Assembly: GCA_902563435.1 (NCBI GenBank)
Contig: CACEXE010000006.1
Location: 1 to 62,140, forward strand
DNA: 62,140 nt
Direction: 5' to 3'
Origin: an uncultured Pelagibacteraceae bacterium
GTDB lineage: Bacteria; Pseudomonadota; Alphaproteobacteria; Pelagibacterales; Pelagibacteraceae
Below, piece by piece: positions 56,833 through 62,140 of the stretch. How positions within the stretch are numbered: position 1 is the first letter of the stretch; each line of letters begins with the position of its first letter. A model generated the notes under the pieces. The model was not told where the DNA came from, did not search any database, and was given only the letters and a program-made list of their open reading frames with translations. Position numbers and translations under genes: made by a program.

Positions 56833-57437
56833 AATTTTATTTTTAAATTTCCAGATAAAGATATTCTCTCACTATTAGAATAAAAAGGGTAGACACAATG
56901 TAATAATGTGGCTGGAAAAATAACCGCATCTCCATCCTCAGGTAAAAAATGATATGTGGATATATCTAAATCATTTGTATTTTTTACACTATTAAAGAAC
57001 TCTATAGTTCCTGGTCCAGACGATACCCCTTCATATTTTTTATTTTCTTCTTTTATTTTTTTAGAAACCTTAGGATAAAATACAAAAGATAAATAGTTGC
57101 TATGAGTGTGGGGTGCAGCGAAATCTCCTTTTTGCATAAAATTAACCCATAAACTATCTAATTCCCATTTTTTAATGCGTTGATTTACATTCCATATAGT
57201 GTTGTATTTTTCGATGTATCCGTCAAAATAAGATCCAAATTGTTTTATAAAACCTTTTTGATTATCAAGAGTATATCCAGCTTCTAACATGTGGGGTAAT
57301 CTTTGATGAAAAGTATAAGATTTGTTTTTAAATTTTTTTCCTTCTTTTAATATCCAATTACAATCTTCTTTAGTAATTTTAAATTTCATTAAAAAAGGAC
57401 CCCAATATGGAAATATATATTTAAATTCTTTTATCAT
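56829..57437 (-). CDS. 2OG-Fe(II) oxygenase, WGP paralogue group
   Basis: 202 residues. PYWGPFLMKFKIT, DFAAPHTHSNYLSFVFY, SSGPGTIEFF, AVIFPATLLHCVYPFYS and ERISLSGN align by eye with the 26837 and 29703 products. ATGA overlaps with both neighbours. Confidence 0.8.
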   Translation of the reverse strand: MIKEFKYIFPYWGPFLMKFKITKEDCNWILKEGKKFKNKSYTFHQRLPHMLEAGYTLDNQKGFIKQFGSYFDGYIEKYNTIWNVNQRIKKWELDSLWVNFMQKGDFAAPHTHSNYLSFVFYPKVSKKIKEENKKYEGVSSGPGTIEFFNSVKNTNDLDISTYHFLPEDGDAVIFPATLLHCVYPFYSNSERISLSGNLKIKL

Positions 57438-58063
57438 TTAAAAGGATATCCTAAATTCCAAACAACTAAACTGTGTCTTAAACCTTTTGTTACTGGTTTA
57501 ACTCGATGCCACACAAAAGATGGAAACACAACTAAAGAACCTTTAGGTAGAATCTCTGTACAAATTTTTCTTGCACTAGGAACATCTGGATCTTGATTTC
57601 TAAAATCAAATTCTAATTCTCCGCCTTTATAATCTTTAGGATCTGATAAAGATACTGTTACCGATAACTTTCTTATCTTTCCGTTTTCATAAGGTTTTGC
57701 CCAACTATCACAATGCCAATCATAATATTGATCTTTTTTGTAAATAGTAAATTGACAGGACTCCGACCAGTCCCATTGAAAATTCCAACCAGTATCTAAA
57801 TTTGCTTTTTTAATAAAAGGATGTATTTCGTTATATATCCATCTATCATCCATCCAAATAATATTAGAATCTCTTTTCTTTTTTAAATTAAACAATTCTT
57901 TTTTTGATAAAGATTTATTTTTATAAGGTTTTTCCCAACTATCGTTTCCTGTTACAGCTTGTTTTTTATCTTTTGCTCTTGACTTAGCTTGCTTAACTAT
58001 TAAATCACACAGTCTTGAAGGTATGGCAGATTTACAAAACCAATAATAATTATTTAAATTCAT
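57434..58063 (-). CDS. 2OG-Fe(II) oxygenase (PKHD/prolyl-hydroxylase type)
   Basis: 209 residues with a complete signature: YYDWHCDSWA (H-x-D), KLSVTVSLSDPKDYKGGELEF, GSLVVFPSFVWHRVKPVTKGLRHSLVVW (distal His and Arg). Most similar in pattern to PiuC/PKHD dioxygenases. Encoded beside tail fibre genes, so virion or surface modification is one idea, unproven. Confidence 0.85.
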   Translation of the reverse strand: MNLNNYYWFCKSAIPSRLCDLIVKQAKSRAKDKKQAVTGNDSWEKPYKNKSLSKKELFNLKKKRDSNIIWMDDRWIYNEIHPFIKKANLDTGWNFQWDWSESCQFTIYKKDQYYDWHCDSWAKPYENGKIRKLSVTVSLSDPKDYKGGELEFDFRNQDPDVPSARKICTEILPKGSLVVFPSFVWHRVKPVTKGLRHSLVVWNLGYPFK

Positions 58064-58601
58064 ACGTTGTTGTTAGAAAAATGTTTCTTTTTTTAGACAT
58101 GTTTGGAGTTATAAAATATTTTAAAGTACTAGGAAACATAACAAAAAAGTTGCTTTTCATAGGTAGGAACCATCTTCGGTTTGCTCTACGATTAACATCA
58201 TACTCAACAACAATTTGACAAGAGTGTTCTTCAACATCTATACCATAAACAAAAGTGTAGTCTGGAGAATTAATAAGATCTAAAGGATTTATAGTATTTC
58301 TTAAAAAAGATTGTTCTTTCTTTTTATAGATATTACCCCAATGTAATTTGGGCATTAAAGTTTTATTAAATTTAACATTAAAATGATCTGTTATATGATC
58401 ATTAAGCCATCCTAATTCTTTTGAATAATCTACTTTATAATCTAGATAAGTATATTTTCTATCATCATCACTAATTCTTTTATTATCAATGTAAGACTCT
58501 AGAATATTGCTTTTTATTTCTGATCTTTTTATTTCAAAATGTTTTGGAGTTTTTATATTTCCCGAATACAAATCTAATTCTGAGAGCACCACTTTTTTCA
58601 T
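58050..58601 (-). CDS. Oxygenase-fold protein lacking metal ligands
   Basis: 183 residues. The fold pattern remains (TFVYGIDVEEHSCQIVVEYDV, FFVMFPSTLKYFITPNMSKKRNIFLTT) but there is no H-x-D, and the distal FPS-x-H position is Lys/Tyr. It overlaps an active-looking paralogue by 14 bases. Likely a pseudoenzyme or a binding protein. Confidence 0.55.
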   Translation of the reverse strand: MKKVVLSELDLYSGNIKTPKHFEIKRSEIKSNILESYIDNKRISDDDRKYTYLDYKVDYSKELGWLNDHITDHFNVKFNKTLMPKLHWGNIYKKKEQSFLRNTINPLDLINSPDYTFVYGIDVEEHSCQIVVEYDVNRRANRRWFLPMKSNFFVMFPSTLKYFITPNMSKKRNIFLTTTYEFK

Positions 58602-58603
58602 AT

Positions 58604-59050
58604 TTATACGTCTTGCATCGTATCACTTAAATCCCAGGTTTGTCCAGACTCATTCCACGTGTATACCCATAGATGAGTTAATGCTGCATTTTGTGAATTT
58701 TGTTCATCTGTAAAATCAGGTTTTGCAATCGGCGGTTCCCAAGAGGCAGTCGATAAATTTTTAGTCCAACTAGGGTAAGGTTGTTGCTGTATAAAAATAT
58801 CGTTAGCTTCATCGTAAATCATACCTATACCAGCATAGTTACCTCTAAAAGGTGTTCCCCCTAATAGATGTGTATTTCTATAAGTATTATATGAAGTTTG
58901 TTTCCAATTTGGGTAAAAGTGTATTTTTTCTAAAAAATTTCTACCTCTCCATTCTTCTTCGACACCTTCGTCGCTTGAAGTATTTGCATTATCAACAACA
59001 TGAACTGCGAGTACCACATTGTTTTCATCTAATTTTGCAAAGTGTGCCAT
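58604..59050 (-). CDS. Conserved tail-fibre-region protein
   Basis: 148 residues: AHFAKLDENNVVLAVHVVDN, EGVEEEWRGRNFLEKIHFYPNWKQTSYNT, LGGTPFRGNYAGIGMIYDEANDIFI, QPYPSW. A recognisable protein common near tail fibre genes of cyanophages and other marine phages. Probably virion-associated; mechanism unknown. Confidence 0.7.
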   Translation of the reverse strand: MAHFAKLDENNVVLAVHVVDNANTSSDEGVEEEWRGRNFLEKIHFYPNWKQTSYNTYRNTHLLGGTPFRGNYAGIGMIYDEANDIFIQQQPYPSWTKNLSTASWEPPIAKPDFTDEQNSQNAALTHLWVYTWNESGQTWDLSDTMQDV

Positions 59051-59061
59051 AATTAAAATCC

Positions 59062-59967
59062 TTATTGGTATTTGTATCTTATTATTACTACCCCAGATCC
59101 TCCAGCACCTCCAGATCCACCGCCACCACCAGTATTTGCTTGTCCAGCCTGACCTGATGGTTGTTGATAACCCGTACCACTACCGCCACCACCTGGTCCA
59201 CCTGATCCGCCACCACCAGCTGATGTGATTGGATAGCCACCACCGCCACCGCCACCAGCTCGTGTTACAGATGAGCCTGAAATTGATGTTCCCATACCGG
59301 CACCTCCAGGGCCACCAGCATTCCCTTGTCTGTCTGTTCCTGCCGCACCAGCACCGCCACCACCAGCTGCTGATCCTAAATTACCACCAGAGGGGGCCCT
59401 TCCTTGTCCACCAGGATTTCCTTGAGCAGGACTTGTAGGTGGTTGATTTCCATTACTACCAGGTCCGAATTGGTGCTCTCCACCACCGCCACCTGAACCG
59501 CCACTTGCGTTTGGACCGTATCCACCGCCAGCAGATGTAATTGTACTAAAAACTGAATTGGCACCATTTGTTCCCTCTGGACTTCCAGAAGTTCCGCCAC
59601 CGCCAACTGATATTGGATAGCTTCCTGCAGCTAAAGTTATGGCACCTGCTCCACTTAATGGAGATTGACTGTAAGAATCGTTAGCTGCTTCTTGTTCTCT
59701 AAAACCACCACCACCGCCACCACCTGATTGTCCTGGTCGTGTTCCGCCACCACCAGCAACTACCATGTAACTAACTAAATTGTTTGGTTGAGGAGCGGGT
59801 CCGCCAGACGCAGCTATTGTAACAGCGAATGTTCCGTCCGCATTGAATGTGTGAATTTTATAATCTCCGTCAGTGCTTTCTGTTCCGCCCGTAGCCACTA
59901 CGAACTCTGATGTCGGTTTTCCTCCGCTTCCGAAGCCTAAAGTTTTATATCCAAATCCAGTTGCCAT
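59062..59967 (-). CDS. Glycine-rich tail adhesin-like protein
   Basis: 301 residues. N-terminal strand region (TGGTESTDGDYKIHTFNADGTFAV), then VSYMVVAGGGG and about 170 residues of poly-Gly motifs (GGGGGGGF, GGPGGAG), ending VVIIRYKYQ. This is the layout of glycine-rich fibre tips such as T-even gp38-type adhesins, where loops decide receptor choice. Receptor binding is inferred. Confidence 0.65.
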   Translation of the reverse strand: MATGFGYKTLGFGSGGKPTSEFVVATGGTESTDGDYKIHTFNADGTFAVTIAASGGPAPQPNNLVSYMVVAGGGGTRPGQSGGGGGGGFREQEAANDSYSQSPLSGAGAITLAAGSYPISVGGGGTSGSPEGTNGANSVFSTITSAGGGYGPNASGGSGGGGGEHQFGPGSNGNQPPTSPAQGNPGGQGRAPSGGNLGSAAGGGGAGAAGTDRQGNAGGPGGAGMGTSISGSSVTRAGGGGGGGYPITSAGGGGSGGPGGGGSGTGYQQPSGQAGQANTGGGGGSGGAGGSGVVIIRYKYQ

Positions 59968-59975
59968 TATTCTCC

Positions 59976-61361
59976 TTATGCGTCGTTAGCAGCATCTGTA
60001 GTAAAGAATAATTTGATTCCTAATAATTTTGCATCAGCTGTTAACGAATCTTCGGACACGTCTCTAGAAATTTGGAAGAATACGTCCTCATCTGTGCTAG
60101 GTGATCCAGCTATAGTAACTGCTCCACTTTCTGCTGTAACGTCTAAATCGTTTGCTGTACCACTGTGTGCTTTTGCTGTTGGTGCAACGGCTGTTCCAAA
60201 CGCTACGTTTATTGTATCGTTGTCAGCACATGCAACACCTTGTAAGTCCCAAGATACAGTACCTGTATTTGTTGAGTCTGCTGTAAAGAAAGCTTGAAAA
60301 GTTACTGTGCCTTCATTCCATGATTTAGGAAATGCAACAGCAAATTGAGCAAACTCGTCAGAGTCTTTGTCAAAATCTAAAGTTTTAATTTCAGGTCCAT
60401 TTGATAATTCTACTTGAGCAATATCTGCACAACCACTTGTAGTGTTAGGATACATGGCATTTGCAGGAACCCATATAGATTCTTTACCTGCAATTTTAAT
60501 TGCTGCAGTGTTATCTCCACCATCTACGGCTTGAGCAACACCAGTACCATTAGGTGCAATAACGATGTTTCCATTTGCACCATCAGTAATTGTAATTGTT
60601 CCAGAATTTGTACCTGAGTTTGTGTCTAAAACTAGATTGTGTGCACCGCTAGAAGTTACTGTAGCGTCTGCAGCTCCAGTTCCAACAACAGTTTCTCCAG
60701 TTCCTTTTGGCTTGATAGCTATATCAATATTTGAATCATCACCTGTTGCAGATAATGTTGGGTCGTTTCCTGTAGCAGCATTTGCTATGGTAAATTCGTT
60801 TACCGCAGAACTTGTAGCTGTAACTTTAGCTAATTCAGCTCCGTTAGTATCCAAAATAGAAGTGCCAATTTTAGGAGATGTTAAAGTTTTGTTTGTTAAA
60901 GTTTGTGTTCCAGTAAGTGTTACATCACCAGATGGTAAAGAAATAATGTCTGGGTTTGTGCCATCGTTTGCAGATGCAAAAACAACAGCTGTTGCTGAAG
61001 GAGAAACTGTAACAGAATCTCCTGAACCTGAAACGTATTTAAATACTACGTTTTGAGAACCAGTTGTTGAATTTTTTAAAAAGTAAAAAGTTTGAACATC
61101 AATAGGAATAGTAACGTTTCTGCTTCCTGTTAATGTATCTGAACTGGTAAACTCTATCATTCTGTGTGCAAGAGTTGCACCTGTACCACCGTCTGTTACT
61201 GATAAATCTGTATCTCCAGAATTAGATACGTTTTGTTGTGTAAAACCACCTGAAATTTGTTCTATAAGTTGTAAATTTGTATTAGTTTTCGTCCCCCATG
61301 TTCCAGCGTTTTCGCCAGTTGCTTGAAGTTCGACACCTAAACCTGTATATGTTGAAGCCAT
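59976..61361 (-). CDS. Tail fibre-like protein
   Basis: 461 residues. ASTYTGLGVELQATGENAGTWG start, TLTGTQTLTNKTLTSPKIG fibre motif (about 150-170), repetitive Thr/Gly shaft (IDIAIKPKGTGETVVG, NIVIAPNGTG), and C-terminal domain KESIWVPANAMYPNTTSGCAD onward. These features recur in tail fibres of marine phages. Lies between two other fibre-like genes. Confidence 0.7.
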   Translation of the reverse strand: MASTYTGLGVELQATGENAGTWGTKTNTNLQLIEQISGGFTQQNVSNSGDTDLSVTDGGTGATLAHRMIEFTSSDTLTGSRNVTIPIDVQTFYFLKNSTTGSQNVVFKYVSGSGDSVTVSPSATAVVFASANDGTNPDIISLPSGDVTLTGTQTLTNKTLTSPKIGTSILDTNGAELAKVTATSSAVNEFTIANAATGNDPTLSATGDDSNIDIAIKPKGTGETVVGTGAADATVTSSGAHNLVLDTNSGTNSGTITITDGANGNIVIAPNGTGVAQAVDGGDNTAAIKIAGKESIWVPANAMYPNTTSGCADIAQVELSNGPEIKTLDFDKDSDEFAQFAVAFPKSWNEGTVTFQAFFTADSTNTGTVSWDLQGVACADNDTINVAFGTAVAPTAKAHSGTANDLDVTAESGAVTIAGSPSTDEDVFFQISRDVSEDSLTADAKLLGIKLFFTTDAANDA

Positions 61362-61371
61362 TTATTTTCTC

Positions 61372-62140
61372 CTATGCTGCATCACTATAACTTGTATTTG
61401 AGCCAGTTGCAACATTTGTATACGAAGAATTTGAACCCGTGTCAATAGCTTCATAAGCTTGAATTCCGAAGCCAGAAGCAGTTCCAAAAGCAGCAACTTC
61501 AGCCGTTGCTGAAACCCCAGTTAATCCCATAACATCTGCTGGAACTAAAGTTCCAACTGCTGATGTAGCCGATACACCTGTAACACCCACAACTTGTGCA
61601 GAAGGGTCTATTGATCCCACAGAAACAGTTGCTTGTTGTCCTGTTGGAACTACAATTGGACTTGAGTTAATTGAAATAGATCCTGATGAAGATGTAGCTG
61701 ATACACCACTTATACCTACGACATCTGCTGGTGAAATAGATCCAACTGCTGATGTTCCTACTTGACCAGTTAATCCCATTACATCTGCTGGAGTTAATGA
61801 TCCAACAGCAGAAGTAGAAGAAACTCCTGTTAATGAAAATTCTGCACTTCCTATTATAGTTGGTGATCCAACATTAGAAGTTGATGATACTCCAGTAAGT
61901 CCCATTACATCTGCAGGACTTAAAACAACCATACCCCAACCTTGATTTTCACCCCAAGATTGAACGTTCCATCCTTGTCCACTTACAAAAGCTGTCATGG
62001 CATCAGGAGCTGTTAATTCAACAGCAAGTCCTGATTCACCCCAAGATTCAAAGTTCCAAGTATCTCTACCCCATCCTTGTTCAGGGAAAACATCTGGCGT
62101 TCCAAGAGAAACAGTTGCTGATTGACCAGTTAAAGTAATA
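61372..62140 (-). CDS. Repetitive fibre/virion protein, 5' end outside window
   Basis: Reading is open to the window edge; the visible 256 residues include repeats of the type ADVMGLTGVSATSAVG about every 20 residues, WGENQGWG/ESWGESG motifs, and a C-terminal GFGIQAYEAIDTGSNSSYT. An internal ATG at 61998 is not the true start because the upstream codons keep the same repeat pattern. Probably fibre or virion surface. Confidence 0.65.
   Translation of the reverse strand, partial: ITLTGQSATVSLGTPDVFPEQGWGRDTWNFESWGESGLAVELTAPDAMTAFVSGQGWNVQSWGENQGWGMVVLSPADVMGLTGVSSTSNVGSPTIIGSAEFSLTGVSSTSAVGSLTPADVMGLTGQVGTSAVGSISPADVVGISGVSATSSSGSISINSSPIVVPTGQQATVSVGSIDPSAQVVGVTGVSATSAVGTLVPADVMGLTGVSATAEVAAFGTASGFGIQAYEAIDTGSNSSYTNVATGSNTSYSDAA

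Noticed and set aside
59019..59438. Plus-strand His/Gln-rich ORFs opposite the adhesin
   Set aside because: Mirror image of glycine codons on the coding strand; no ribosome-binding site.
60013..61056. Long plus-strand ORFs opposite the tail fibre gene
   Set aside because: Low-complexity Val/Ser/Pro composition is the complement of Thr/Gly/Asn codons; the minus gene fits family features.
1..62140. Integrase, lysogeny repressor, RNA polymerase or tRNA genes
   Set aside because: Looked for recognisable motifs on both strands and found none; the ribbon-helix-helix protein alone does not indicate lysogeny.

Overview
The window is one contiguous piece of a low-GC (roughly one-third GC by eye) tailed double-stranded DNA phage genome. 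Nearly all genes are on the minus strand, tightly packed, with TAATG and ATGA stop/start overlaps. A P22-like portal, two gp4-like adaptor proteins, several very large internal-type virion proteins and the absence of a recognisable tape measure, tail sheath or baseplate point to a short-tailed (podovirus-like) virion. The gene content (11 2-oxoglutarate/Fe(II) oxygenase-fold proteins, GroES-like co-chaperonin, T7-like PolA, DUF3310, tiny lysine-rich proteins) matches uncultured marine phages. A low-GC marine alphaproteobacterial host such as SAR11 or a relative is an inference, not something the sequence proves. I saw no integrase, RNA polymerase, tRNA gene or CRISPR.

Layout. 1-8.3 kb: tail/adaptor, decoration, major capsid, scaffold and GroES genes. 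8.3-11.3 kb: two oxygenases and five overlapping basic mini-proteins. 11.3-20.3 kb: portal, two large unknown proteins and the large terminase. 20.3-25 kb: an atypical plus-strand-rich segment with small ORFs, micro-ORFs, repeated hairpin RNAs, CAAGCNN heptamer arrays and the small terminase on the strand opposite the large one. 25.7-26 kb: AT-rich iteron-like region, a candidate origin. 26-34 kb: small early-type genes, three oxygenases, a LAGLIDADG endonuclease, a structured leader and membrane/secreted proteins. 34-43.6 kb: replication module (PolA with Leu at the 762-equivalent position, UvrD-like helicase, archaeo-eukaryotic primase, putative ssDNA-binding protein, SNF2-like helicase). 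44-44.7 kb: endolysin and holin-like gene. 44.7-56 kb: internal and tail virion proteins. 56.2-58.6 kb: four oxygenase-fold genes, one lacking the metal ligands. 58.6-62.1 kb: tail fibre/adhesin genes, the last running off the end.

Most notable: a promoter class TTGACA-N17-TAGGAT (or similar) placed 6-7 bases before the ATG, implying leaderless mRNAs for seven genes; two exact 34-bp face-to-face promoters; a three-copy hairpin family with varying but paired stems; heptamer repeats translated as heptads on both strands; and a candidate origin. Gene functions are assigned by reading motifs without database searches.
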